This document shows positions 44,425-52,843 of a stretch of 53,188 nt of DNA, piece after piece; the first letter of the stretch is position 1; the number at the start of each line of letters is the position of its first letter. Made by a program: the position numbers and the translations under genes. The notes beneath the pieces were generated by a model. That model did not search any database. It had not been told where the DNA came from and saw only the letters and a program-made list of their open reading frames with translations. Source of the stretch: Candidatus Arthromitus sp. SFB-turkey (GTDB lineage Bacteria > Bacillota > Clostridia > Clostridiales > Clostridiaceae); the NCBI RefSeq assembly GCF_001655775.1, contig NZ_LXFF01000004.1:15326-68513 (forward strand). Reading direction: 5' to 3'.

Positions 44425-46428
44425 ATGTCAAAATATTTTAAAGATGAAATTTCCTATAAAAAATATATTTTTTGGTATTTATCACTTTCGATATTTTATT
44501 TTATATTAATAGAACTTATACATAGACCAAATATTGAATCTTTCAAAAAATTTTTAACATCAACTAATCCTTTAACAATGTTTTTCTTAATTTTATTTTT
44601 TACATTTTCAAGTACTTATGTGTTTATATTCAAAAAACCTATAATTTTATGTAATATACATTATAGTGTTTGGTGTATTCTTGCTTTTGTAAGTAATATA
44701 AACTCTTTTTTTAAATCAACTCCTCTTATTTTTGAGGATATTTTTCTTTTTAAAGAAGCAACAAATATAGCTTCAAAATACATAAATAAAGCCGTAATTA
44801 TAAATTTTCTTCTAATAATAATTTGTATAACCTTAATTTTAACTTTTACAATAAAAAATTTTTATAATATAGACGTTAAATTATTTAACACAAAAAATAA
44901 ACTTTTAAATTTATTTTGTTATGTATTATTTTTAACTTCATTTTTAATTTTAAAAATAAATTTATTTAATTATGGAAAATCACTTACTTATACAGTAAGT
45001 GATTTTAACATCACAGATACATATAACAAAAATGGATTCTTTTATTCATTTTATAGATCAACAGATATATTTTTTTCAAATAACATTACTTCAAATTATA
45101 ATGTAAACAAAGTAATTGAAATTAAAAATAAACTCAAAGAGTATAATCCATCTAATGAATATCCCGAAGATAACATTATATTAATTCAGTTAGAATCTAT
45201 ATTTGATCCTTTAAAATTAAAAAATGTTAATTTTTCACAAGATCCTCTAAAAAATTATCGTGAACTATGTAAAAATAATAAAAATGGGGAAATTATAGTT
45301 CCTGTAATTGGAGGAGGAACAATTCAGACAGAATTTGAAATATTAACAGGAATAAGTATGGAAAAACTATATACAAAAATGCCTTATTTAAATTTATTAA
45401 ACCACAATTCTGTAGAAAGTATAGCTCATATTTTTAAAGATTACGGATACTCAACTACTTCTATACATAATTACTTTTCAACTTTTTATAACAGAGTTAG
45501 AGCTTATGAAAATCTTGGATTTGATACATTTATACCTCTTGAGACTATTTCAAATAGAGATCGAAGTGAAAATTTTTGGTACAAAGATAATTTAATTATT
45601 GATGAAATTAAAAATAAAATACTCTCTACTACTGAAAAAGACTTTATATTTGGAGTTACTGTTGAAGCTCATGGACCTTATAACACACAAATAAATGAAG
45701 ATATCACCGTAGAAAGTAGTGTTTTAACGGAAAAAGAAAGAATAGAACTTCAAAATTATGTAAATATTATTAAACATGTTGATGAGTTCATAATTAATCT
45801 AATTAATTCTTTAAATAATTTAAATGAAAGTTATATTTTAATATTTTATAGTGATCATTTACCTACTCTTGGAGAAAATCACAGTACATTTAATAAAACT
45901 TTATCAAATGAAGATTTTTTTAAAACTCCTTATTTAATAATAACATCGGATAAATCAAAAAATATTGAATTTAATGATGAAAATCTTCATTCTTATGAAT
46001 TCCTATCAGAAATTTTAAACTCTTTAAATTTAAACACTACTATATATCAAAAATTTAGAAATATTTTTAAAAAACATGAAGATTTCAATGAATACGAAAA
46101 ACAATTACTACTTGATATAAAACATAATAACATTTATGAAAATAAAATTTTTCCTCATGAAAAAAAACAAATTAAAATAGGTAATAATTCTCCAATAATA
46201 ACTAACATAAAAACTGAAAATAATGTTACTTACGTTTTTGGAGATAATTTTACTCCAAATTCTAAAGTTGTTGTAAATAAAAAAGTTATAAACAGTGAAT
46301 ATATTTCTAAAACTTGTTTAAAAGTTAAAGATTATATTCCTAAACCTAAAGATATTTTTATTTCAGTTACATTTTCTAATAAAAATTCCCCTCTTAACTC
46401 AAGTAATTTATTTGAATTTTTAAATTAA
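44425..46428 (+). CDS. LTA synthase family (phosphoglycerol transferase-like) membrane enzyme
   Basis: A 667-aa enzyme: about five transmembrane segments (20-200) followed by an extracellular alkaline-phosphatase/sulfatase-fold domain (about 245-560). Catalytic features match LtaS: LIQLESIFD (metal Glu), the nucleophile Thr in GGGTIQTEFEILTG, TVEAHGPY (His) and FYSDHLPTLG (Asp-His). It polymerises or transfers glycerol phosphate outside the membrane. Residues about 590-667 form an extra C-terminal beta domain (NVTYVFGDNFTPNSKVVVN), resembling an IPT/TIG Ig-like fold. The frame is open far upstream, but the ATG at 44425 starts the first real segment; its ribosome site is weak (AGAGAT). A likely partner is cell-wall teichoic acid synthesis. 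Confidence 0.85.
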   Translation: MSKYFKDEISYKKYIFWYLSLSIFYFILIELIHRPNIESFKKFLTSTNPLTMFFLILFFTFSSTYVFIFKKPIILCNIHYSVWCILAFVSNINSFFKSTPLIFEDIFLFKEATNIASKYINKAVIINFLLIIICITLILTFTIKNFYNIDVKLFNTKNKLLNLFCYVLFLTSFLILKINLFNYGKSLTYTVSDFNITDTYNKNGFFYSFYRSTDIFFSNNITSNYNVNKVIEIKNKLKEYNPSNEYPEDNIILIQLESIFDPLKLKNVNFSQDPLKNYRELCKNNKNGEIIVPVIGGGTIQTEFEILTGISMEKLYTKMPYLNLLNHNSVESIAHIFKDYGYSTTSIHNYFSTFYNRVRAYENLGFDTFIPLETISNRDRSENFWYKDNLIIDEIKNKILSTTEKDFIFGVTVEAHGPYNTQINEDITVESSVLTEKERIELQNYVNIIKHVDEFIINLINSLNNLNESYILIFYSDHLPTLGENHSTFNKTLSNEDFFKTPYLIITSDKSKNIEFNDENLHSYEFLSEILNSLNLNTTIYQKFRNIFKKHEDFNEYEKQLLLDIKHNNIYENKIFPHEKKQIKIGNNSPIITNIKTENNVTYVFGDNFTPNSKVVVNKKVINSEYISKTCLKVKDYIPKPKDIFISVTFSNKNSPLNSSNLFEFLN

Positions 46429-46447
46429 TTGAAAGGATGAATTGAGA

Positions 46448-48004
46448 ATGAAAAATACTTATTATATAACAACACCTATTTATTATGCTTCTGGAAATTT
46501 ACATATTGGACATACTTATACAACAATAATAAGTGATTGTTTAGCTAGATTTAAAAGACTTCAAGGGTATGATACAATTTTTTTAACGGGAACAGATGAA
46601 CACGGATTAAAAATTCAACAAAATGCGGAAAAAGCTTCTAAAGATCCAAAAGATTATGTTGATGAAATTGTAGACAAAATAAAAGAACTTTGGGATTTAT
46701 TTAATATAAAATATGATAAATTCGTAAGAACAACAGACCCTTATCACATTAAAACAGTTCAAAATATTTTTGAAACTCTTTATAAAAATGGAGATATTTA
46801 TAAAGGAACATATGAAGGACATTATTGCGTACCTTGTGAATCATTTTTTACTGAATCTCAATTAGAAAATGGAAAATGTCCAGACTGCAAACGAGATGTT
46901 ACTCTTCAAAAAGAAGAAGCTTACTTTTTTAAAATAAGTAAATACGCAGATAAACTTTTAAAATATATAGAAGATAATCCTCATTTCATACAACCTGAAT
47001 CTAGAAAAAATGAGATGATTAATAATTTTATAAAACCAGGTCTTCAAGACTTATGTGTATCTAGAACTAGCTTTAAATGGGGTATACCTGTAAATTTTGA
47101 CTCAGACCATGTAATATATGTGTGGATTGATGCACTTTCAAATTATATTTCTGCACTTGGATACAAAAATGATGAAGAAAATTTAATGGAATCTTTTTGG
47201 CCTGCAGATTTACATATAGTTGGAAAAGAAATTGTTAGATTTCATGTAATTTATTGGCCAATTATGCTTTTTGCTTTAAATCTTCCACTACCTAAACAAG
47301 TTTTTGGACATGGATGGCTTTTAATTGATGGAAATAAAATGTCTAAGTCTCAAGGCAGTGTTATTGATCCAATTATTTTATCAAAACACTTTCCAATTGA
47401 TGCTATAAGATATTTCCTTCTTCGTGAAGTTACCTTTGGAAATGATGGAATATTTAATAACGAATTGTTTATATTAAAAACAAATGCTGATCTTTCAAAC
47501 TTACTTGGAAATTTAGTTTCAAGAACAATATCTATGGTTGAAAAATATTTCGGTGGTGTTATTCCTTCTCAAAAAGAAATTCTAGATGTAGATTTAAATT
47601 TAATAAATAACGTTAAAAATTTAAAAAATATTGTGACTAAAAATATGGATGAACTTAAAATTTCAAATGCTTTAAGTGAAATATTTAATGTTATTAGTTT
47701 ATCTAACAAATATATAGATGAAACAGAACCTTGGGTACTTGGAAAAGATGAAAGTAAAAAAGATAGACTCGGCACTGTTTTATACAATTTGTGTGAATCA
47801 ATAAGAGTTGTATCTATTCTTTTATCTCCATTTATGCCTGATACATCATTAAAAATAAAACAGAAACTTAATTATAAGCTAGATAATTTTGATTCAATTG
47901 AAAATTTTGATGGAACAGAATCTGGAGTTTCAATAAATAAAGGAGAAAATTTGTTTCCAAGAATTGATGTTGAAAAAAAATTAGAGGAACTAAAAAATTC
48001 TTAA
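46448..48004 (+). CDS. metG: Methionyl-tRNA synthetase
   Basis: A 518-aa class I synthetase. YYITTPIYYASGNLHIGHTY holds the HIGH motif; two CxxC pairs (CVPCES and CPDCKR) form the zinc knuckle; KMSKSQG is the KMSKS loop. It ends after the anticodon-binding domain and lacks the C-terminal EMAP-II tRNA-binding domain (about 110 aa) found in many bacterial MetRS, including B. subtilis. The ATG at 46448 or a TTG at 46442 could be the start; AAAGG at 46432 is closer to the TTG. It lies 19 bases after the LTA synthase gene. Confidence 0.96.
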   Translation: MKNTYYITTPIYYASGNLHIGHTYTTIISDCLARFKRLQGYDTIFLTGTDEHGLKIQQNAEKASKDPKDYVDEIVDKIKELWDLFNIKYDKFVRTTDPYHIKTVQNIFETLYKNGDIYKGTYEGHYCVPCESFFTESQLENGKCPDCKRDVTLQKEEAYFFKISKYADKLLKYIEDNPHFIQPESRKNEMINNFIKPGLQDLCVSRTSFKWGIPVNFDSDHVIYVWIDALSNYISALGYKNDEENLMESFWPADLHIVGKEIVRFHVIYWPIMLFALNLPLPKQVFGHGWLLIDGNKMSKSQGSVIDPIILSKHFPIDAIRYFLLREVTFGNDGIFNNELFILKTNADLSNLLGNLVSRTISMVEKYFGGVIPSQKEILDVDLNLINNVKNLKNIVTKNMDELKISNALSEIFNVISLSNKYIDETEPWVLGKDESKKDRLGTVLYNLCESIRVVSILLSPFMPDTSLKIKQKLNYKLDNFDSIENFDGTESGVSINKGENLFPRIDVEKKLEELKNS

Positions 48005-48007
48005 ATT

Positions 48008-48047
48008 AAAACAGGTGAAAATATAAATAATTTTCATCTGTTTTTTT
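48008..48047 (+). terminator. Intrinsic terminator after metG
   Basis: AAACAGGTGAAAAT/ATTTTCATCTGTTT (48008-48021 with 48030-48043; one G-U pair) followed by a T-run. In the rest of 48048-48288 I see only AT-rich sequence and a small perfect repeat (AAGATTT/AAATCTT at 48199-48215). Confidence 0.85.
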
Positions 48048-48288
48048 ATTTAAATCTATTTTTGGATGAAAATATACAAATATATATATATTTACATTAC
48101 TTAATTAAGAATTTTTAAATAATTTTTTAACAATACTACATAATATTAATGCAATGAATTTTACCTTTTTAATATTTCTCTAAAATATAACTAAATAAAA
48201 GATTTAATAAATCTTGAAAAATAAAAATATTAAAACTAAAATATTAAGTACTAACATAATTTTATTTAACTTTTATGGAGGTATTTTT

Positions 48289-48741
48289 ATGAAAGTTATA
48301 TTAACAAGTGATATTAAAAATGTAGGTAAAAAAGATGATTTAATAGAAGTATCTGATGGATATGCTAGAAACTTTCTGTTTCCAAAAAAACTTGCAATTG
48401 AAGCTAATGACTCAAATTTAAATACATTAAACTATAAAAAAGAAAAGGAGCGTCAAGCTCACGTACAAAAGGTTGAGGAATTTCAACAAATTGCAAAAAA
48501 TATAAAAGGAAAAGAAATCATAATAAAAACTAAAATAGGAAATAATGGAAAATTATTTGGTTCAATTACTTCTAAAGACATTTGTAATGAAATTAATTCT
48601 CTTTTTAATTTAAATTTAGATAAGAAGAAAATATCATTTGATCAAGTGAAAGCTTTAGGTAATTACCCAATTTCTATAAAATTATGCCCAGAAGTTTCAG
48701 TAAACATGGTATTAAAAGTTATTAATGAAGATGATAATTAA
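48289..48741 (+). CDS. rplI: 50S ribosomal protein L9
   Basis: A 150-aa L9 with the N-terminal domain MKVILTSDIKNVGKKDDLIEVSDGYARNFLFP, the long connecting helix and a C-terminal domain with GKLFGSITSKDI. GGAGG lies 7 bases before the ATG at 48289; the frame from 48214 is not coding. Usually gdpP (yybT) lies just before rplI; here metG and a 284-base gap do. Confidence 0.97.
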   Translation: MKVILTSDIKNVGKKDDLIEVSDGYARNFLFPKKLAIEANDSNLNTLNYKKEKERQAHVQKVEEFQQIAKNIKGKEIIIKTKIGNNGKLFGSITSKDICNEINSLFNLNLDKKKISFDQVKALGNYPISIKLCPEVSVNMVLKVINEDDN

Positions 48742-48767
48742 TTTTATACATTTAAGGGGGAGATAAT

Positions 48768-50693
48768 TTGAAATCAGAAGTTACAATAGATGAAATTGAG
48801 AAGTTACTACAAAAAAGTAATGATATTGAATTTAGAGTAAAAATATTATACGAAATGCTTGAAAAATTATTTGATAAAAATACTATAAAATCTAGAGCAT
48901 CTAAATTTAAATTAATTAAACATATTTCAAGTAAAAACGTTAATGAAAAACTTTATGCAATAAATGTAATAGCTAGTGATGGGAAATCTTTAATGGAAAT
49001 TCCTTCTAATGAACAATTAGAAGAAACATATTTAAAAACAAGAGATATAATCGTAGAAGAAATTAGTAGACGATATATTCAAAGTAAACTTGAAAGCGAA
49101 GTTGAAGCAATACTAAATGAAAAACAAGAAAAGTATATTGATGAAATTAAATTACAAATTATAAAGAAAAATAAAGGTCCTGAAAATACAAAAACACTTA
49201 AAAAATATGCTCAACTTGAGATGCTCACTAAAAAGAATCTTAATAAAAATATACAAAGTATATTAAGACCTCAATCTTTTGATGAAATAATTGGTCAGAA
49301 AAACTCAATTAAGTCCTTAATATCTAAACTTATTTCTCCATATCCACAACATATTTTAATTTATGGACCTCCTGGAGTTGGTAAAACTTCTGCTGCAAGA
49401 ATTGCTCTTGAAGAAGCTAAAAAATTTAGTTTTACTCCATTTAATGAAAAATCAAATTTTATAGAAGTAAATGGAACAACTTTAAGGTGGGATCCTAGAG
49501 AAGTTACAAATCCTCTTTTAGGTTCTGTTCACGATCCAATTTATCAAGGAAGCAAAAAAGATTTAGCAGAAGTTGGTATTCCTGAACCAAAACCAGGTCT
49601 TGTAACAGATGCTCATGGAGGAATACTTTTTATAGATGAAATCGGAGAGTTAGATATTATTCTTCAAAACAAACTTTTAAAAGTTTTAGAAGATAGAAAA
49701 GTTGATTTTTCATCTGCTTATTACGATCCTGATGATGAAAATGTACCTAAATATGTTAAATTTTTATTTGAACATGGAGCACCCGCTGATTTTATTTTAA
49801 TTGGAGCTACTACAAGAGAACCTCATGAAATAAATCCTGCTCTTCGCTCTAGATGCGCTGAAATATATTTTGAACCCTTAACGTCCAAAGATATTGAAAC
49901 AATTGTAATAAATGCTTCAAATAAATTAAATGTTGAACTTGAAGATGGTGTTTCTGAAATTATAAGTGAACACTGCATTGAAGGAAGAAAAGCCACAAAT
50001 ATAATAAGTGATTGTTACGGATATGCTCTTTATAAAAATAAAGATTTAAAAGATAATGAAAAAATTAAAATAACTAAAGAAATTACAAAAGAAGTTTTAT
50101 CTTCTTCAAGAACTTCTCCTTTTATAAAAATTTCTAAAGATTTTGATGAACAAGTAGGACTTATAAAAGGTTTAGGTGTTTCTGGATTCTTAGGATCAAT
50201 TCTTGATTTTGAATCAGAAACTTTCAAAGCTAAGAGAACATCAAAAGGAAAGTTTAGATTTAATGAAACCGCAGGATCTATGACAAAAGACTCTGTATTT
50301 AACGCATCTACTGTTATAAGAAAATTAACAGGAATAGATTTAAATGATTATGATGTTCATTTAAATGCAATTGGCGGTGGAAAAATAGATGGACCTTCTG
50401 CGGGAGCTGCAATAACAATATGTATATTAAGCTCTATTTTAAATAAACCTATAAGACAAGATATTGCTATAACTGGTGAAATTTCCATTAAAGGAAAAAT
50501 TAAACCTGTTGGTGGAATATTTGAAAAAATATATGCAGCACGAAGAAAAGGCTTAAAATACGTAATAATACCAAAAGAAAATGAAAATGATATACCTAAA
50601 GACTTAACAGATATAAAAGTAATTTGTGCTGAGACAATAAATGATATAACAAGTTTTGTATTTAAAGATAGTGATTTAGTTAAAAATATTTAA
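48768..50693 (+). CDS. lonC: Lon-family ATP-dependent protease (spore Lon C type)
   Basis: A 641-aa membrane-free Lon-like protease of the kind found in endospore formers (TIGR02903-like). An N-terminal helical region (1-165) is followed by an AAA+ domain with Walker A GPPGVGKTS and Walker B ILFIDEIGEL, and a Lon protease domain with the catalytic Ser in GGGKIDGPSAGAA and Lys in TGEISIKGKIKPVGG. The start is TTG with AAGGGGGAG upstream. It lies 27 bases after rplI. The Bacillus LonB and LonC differ mainly in the N-terminus; I favour LonC. Confidence 0.88.
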   Translation: MKSEVTIDEIEKLLQKSNDIEFRVKILYEMLEKLFDKNTIKSRASKFKLIKHISSKNVNEKLYAINVIASDGKSLMEIPSNEQLEETYLKTRDIIVEEISRRYIQSKLESEVEAILNEKQEKYIDEIKLQIIKKNKGPENTKTLKKYAQLEMLTKKNLNKNIQSILRPQSFDEIIGQKNSIKSLISKLISPYPQHILIYGPPGVGKTSAARIALEEAKKFSFTPFNEKSNFIEVNGTTLRWDPREVTNPLLGSVHDPIYQGSKKDLAEVGIPEPKPGLVTDAHGGILFIDEIGELDIILQNKLLKVLEDRKVDFSSAYYDPDDENVPKYVKFLFEHGAPADFILIGATTREPHEINPALRSRCAEIYFEPLTSKDIETIVINASNKLNVELEDGVSEIISEHCIEGRKATNIISDCYGYALYKNKDLKDNEKIKITKEITKEVLSSSRTSPFIKISKDFDEQVGLIKGLGVSGFLGSILDFESETFKAKRTSKGKFRFNETAGSMTKDSVFNASTVIRKLTGIDLNDYDVHLNAIGGGKIDGPSAGAAITICILSSILNKPIRQDIAITGEISIKGKIKPVGGIFEKIYAARRKGLKYVIIPKENENDIPKDLTDIKVICAETINDITSFVFKDSDLVKNI

Positions 50694-50697
50694 AAGA

Positions 50698-51240
50698 TTA
50701 AAAATTTGGAGGAGTACTTATCCAAAGGACCTGTGCATCAATTGAATTTGATGTGTTTTCTATGTAATGGTCTACTATTGGTGAAAAATAAAAGCACTCT
50801 CCTTTTTTTACTCTTATTTTTCTACTTCCAAGATTTAAATATATACTTCCTTGAAACACATATCCAAACTCCTCTCCTTCATGAGGATCCTCTTTTAAAG
50901 TTTTCCCTCCTTTTTCTAAATGTACAATAATTGGTTCCATTTTATTTTTTTGAGAATTAGGTACTATCCAGTGTACATTATTTTTAAGTTCCTCATTATT
51001 AGTTACAAAATAATCATCACTACTAAAACAAATTTTTTCATTATTTTCTTCACTAAAAAATTCCTTTAAGTTCGTTCCTAAACATTCTAATATATCAACA
51101 AGAGTTGCAATAGATGGGGAAGTTAAATCTCTTTCAAGTTGAGATATAAATCCTTTTGATAATTCACTCCTATCTGCAAGCTCTTCTTGAGTTAACCCAT
51201 TTTTTATACGCAAATGTCTTATCTTCTTACCTATTTTCAT
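50698..51240 (-). CDS. XRE-cupin transcriptional regulator (PuuR-like)
   Basis: A 180-aa regulator: N-terminal HTH_XRE domain (residues 2-58, IGKKIRHLRIKNGLTQEELA ... LSKGFISQLERDLTSPSI) and a C-terminal cupin domain (about 105-175, DPHEGEEFGYVFQGSIYLNL). Such proteins often repress polyamine or amino-acid genes and sense a small ligand with the cupin. The ATG at 51240 is preceded by GGAGAT; an ATG four codons earlier overlaps that site. It is divergent from dnaB, with an inverted-repeat operator candidate at its own promoter, suggesting autoregulation. The usual pot (spermidine) operon is not adjacent. Confidence 0.88.
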   Translation of the reverse strand: MKIGKKIRHLRIKNGLTQEELADRSELSKGFISQLERDLTSPSIATLVDILECLGTNLKEFFSEENNEKICFSSDDYFVTNNEELKNNVHWIVPNSQKNKMEPIIVHLEKGGKTLKEDPHEGEEFGYVFQGSIYLNLGSRKIRVKKGECFYFSPIVDHYIENTSNSIDAQVLWISTPPNF

Positions 51241-51264
51241 AATAATCTCCATAATTAATAAATA

Positions 51265-51292
51265 TTAAACTTAAAGTTTAAAATTATAAACT
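51265..51292. promoter_or_regulatory. Candidate operator: two overlapping inverted repeats
   Basis: TTAAACTT-A-AAGTTTAA (51265-51281) is a perfect 17-base palindrome. It overlaps a second perfect repeat AGTTTA-N6-TAAACT (51275-51292). Both lie just downstream of the minus-strand -10 box of the XRE-cupin gene, where a repressor would block transcription. Confidence 0.55.
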
Positions 51293-51322
51293 ATTATAAT
51301 TTAATATTATTTTATTTGTCAA
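51293..51322 (-). promoter_or_regulatory. Promoter of the XRE-cupin regulator
   Basis: On the minus strand TTGACA (51322-51317), an 18-base spacer, then a perfect TATAAT (51298-51293). The -35 abuts head to head with that of the dnaB promoter. Confidence 0.75.
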
Positions 51323-51351
51323 TTGACATAACCTCTTTACAATAGTTTAAT
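51323..51351 (+). promoter_or_regulatory. Promoter of dnaB
   Basis: TTGACA (51323-51328), a 17-base spacer and TTTAAT (51346-51351), then AAGGA and the dnaB ATG at 51384. The two divergent -35 boxes form the palindrome TGTCAATTGACA. Confidence 0.7.
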
Positions 51352-51383
51352 AGAAGTAAAGTTTTATAAATAAGGACAAGATT

Positions 51384-52703
51384 ATGGAAAATAAAATTTC
51401 ACCAAACAATATAGAATCAGAACAAACTGTTTTAGGGGCAATGATTATAAACAAAAATATTATTTATGAAGTAATTGAAACTCTAAATACAAATGACTTT
51501 TATAAAGATGCCCACAAACATATTTTTAAAACCATAAAAAAATTATTTTTAAAAGATATACATATAGATATAATTTCTCTAATTGAATATTTGAAAAAAG
51601 ATAATCTTTTAGAATCTTCAGGTGGTTCTACTTACATAACAGAAATTTCAGATTCAATTGCAACTGTTGCAAATATACAAACACACATAAAAATAATAAA
51701 AGATAATTCTAAGCTTAGAAAATTAATTGATTTGTCAAACAATACTTTAGAGAAAATTTACAAAAAAGAAGATCCAGATATTTTAATTGAAAACATACAA
51801 AAAAATATTTTTGATATGTCTTTATCAGAAGATAAATCTCAAATAGAATCAATAAGCAATATTTTAGATAGAACTCTCTCTAATATTGAAAACTTATATA
51901 TAAATAAAAATTCATTTGTTGGAGTATCTTCTGGTTTTTATGATTTAGATATGAAAACTTCTGGTTTTCAAAAATCTCAAATGATTTTAATTGCAGCTCG
52001 TCCATCTATGGGAAAAACAACATTCGCATTAAATATTGCAGAAAATGTAGCTATTAAAGATAAAAAAACCGTATTAATATTTTCTCTAGAAATGAGTAAA
52101 GAACAATTAACAAATAAATTAATATCTTCTATTACAAAAATAGACATGCAAAAACTCCAAACAGGTATGTTAGATGATTCAGACTTAGATAAATTAGCCA
52201 GTGGAATAGGAACCTTGGCTGATGCTAAAATTTTTATAGATGATACTCCAAATATTTCAATTTCAGAAATGAGAGCAAAATGCAGAAAACTAAAATTTTC
52301 TAACGAAATTGATTTAATTATAATAGATTATCTTCAACTTATGAGTGGAAATACAAGAACTGAAAGTCGTCAACAAGAAGTATCTGAAATTTCAAGATTT
52401 ATAAAAGCTTTATCAAAAGAAATTGATTGTCCAGTAATTGCACTTTCCCAGCTTTCTCGTGCACCAGAACAAAGATCTGATCACAGACCAATGCTTTCTG
52501 ATTTACGAGAATCAGGATCAATTGAACAAGACTCAGATATTGTTTTACTTTTATATAGAGATGAATACTACAATAAAGATACTGAATTTAAAAATATTGC
52601 TGAATGTATTATTGCAAAACATAGAAATGGAGAAGTAGGAACTGTAAAACTTGCGTGGATAGGACAATATTCAAAATTTGTAAATCTAGATAATGTACAT
52701 TAA
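51384..52703 (+). CDS. dnaB: Replicative DNA helicase DnaB
   Basis: A 439-aa DnaB-type helicase (called DnaC in Bacillus). The N-terminal domain (1-150) begins NIESEQTVLGAMI, where the family interacts with DnaG. The RecA-like motor domain has Walker A AARPSMGKTTFALN, Walker B LIIIDYLQLM, SRQQEVSEISR and the C-terminal AKHRNGEVGT. It unwinds DNA at the replication fork. AAGGA precedes the ATG. It follows rplI-lonC with the XRE gene inserted in reverse orientation. Confidence 0.97.
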   Translation: MENKISPNNIESEQTVLGAMIINKNIIYEVIETLNTNDFYKDAHKHIFKTIKKLFLKDIHIDIISLIEYLKKDNLLESSGGSTYITEISDSIATVANIQTHIKIIKDNSKLRKLIDLSNNTLEKIYKKEDPDILIENIQKNIFDMSLSEDKSQIESISNILDRTLSNIENLYINKNSFVGVSSGFYDLDMKTSGFQKSQMILIAARPSMGKTTFALNIAENVAIKDKKTVLIFSLEMSKEQLTNKLISSITKIDMQKLQTGMLDDSDLDKLASGIGTLADAKIFIDDTPNISISEMRAKCRKLKFSNEIDLIIIDYLQLMSGNTRTESRQQEVSEISRFIKALSKEIDCPVIALSQLSRAPEQRSDHRPMLSDLRESGSIEQDSDIVLLLYRDEYYNKDTEFKNIAECIIAKHRNGEVGTVKLAWIGQYSKFVNLDNVH

Positions 52704-52737
52704 AAGAGTATTTATTTTTTTAAATACTCTTTTTATT
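52702..52737 (+). terminator. Intrinsic terminator after dnaB
   Basis: A perfect 13-bp stem AAAAGAGTATTTA/TAAATACTCTTTT (52702-52714 with 52721-52733), ending in a T-run. Confidence 0.88.
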
Positions 52738-52843
52738 TTATTATTATTATTTGTTAATTGATGTATAATTAATTCTAATTAGTTTTTGATAGTTGGAATT
52801 TTATAAAAATATTTTAAACAACCATAAAAGGAGAATTTTTTGT

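Noticed and set aside
48199-48215. Perfect small inverted repeat (AAGATTT/AAATCTT) upstream of L9, considered as an autoregulatory element.
   Set aside because: Too short and AT-rich to support a function; no T-run for a terminator.
48214-48288. 25-codon extension before L9.
   Set aside because: No ribosome site; L9 proteins start at the MKVIL sequence encoded from 48289.
52764-52769. TATAAT before the right-edge oxidoreductase gene as a promoter.
   Set aside because: The -10 is perfect, but no acceptable -35 lies at 16-18 bases; chance matches are common in this AT-rich DNA.
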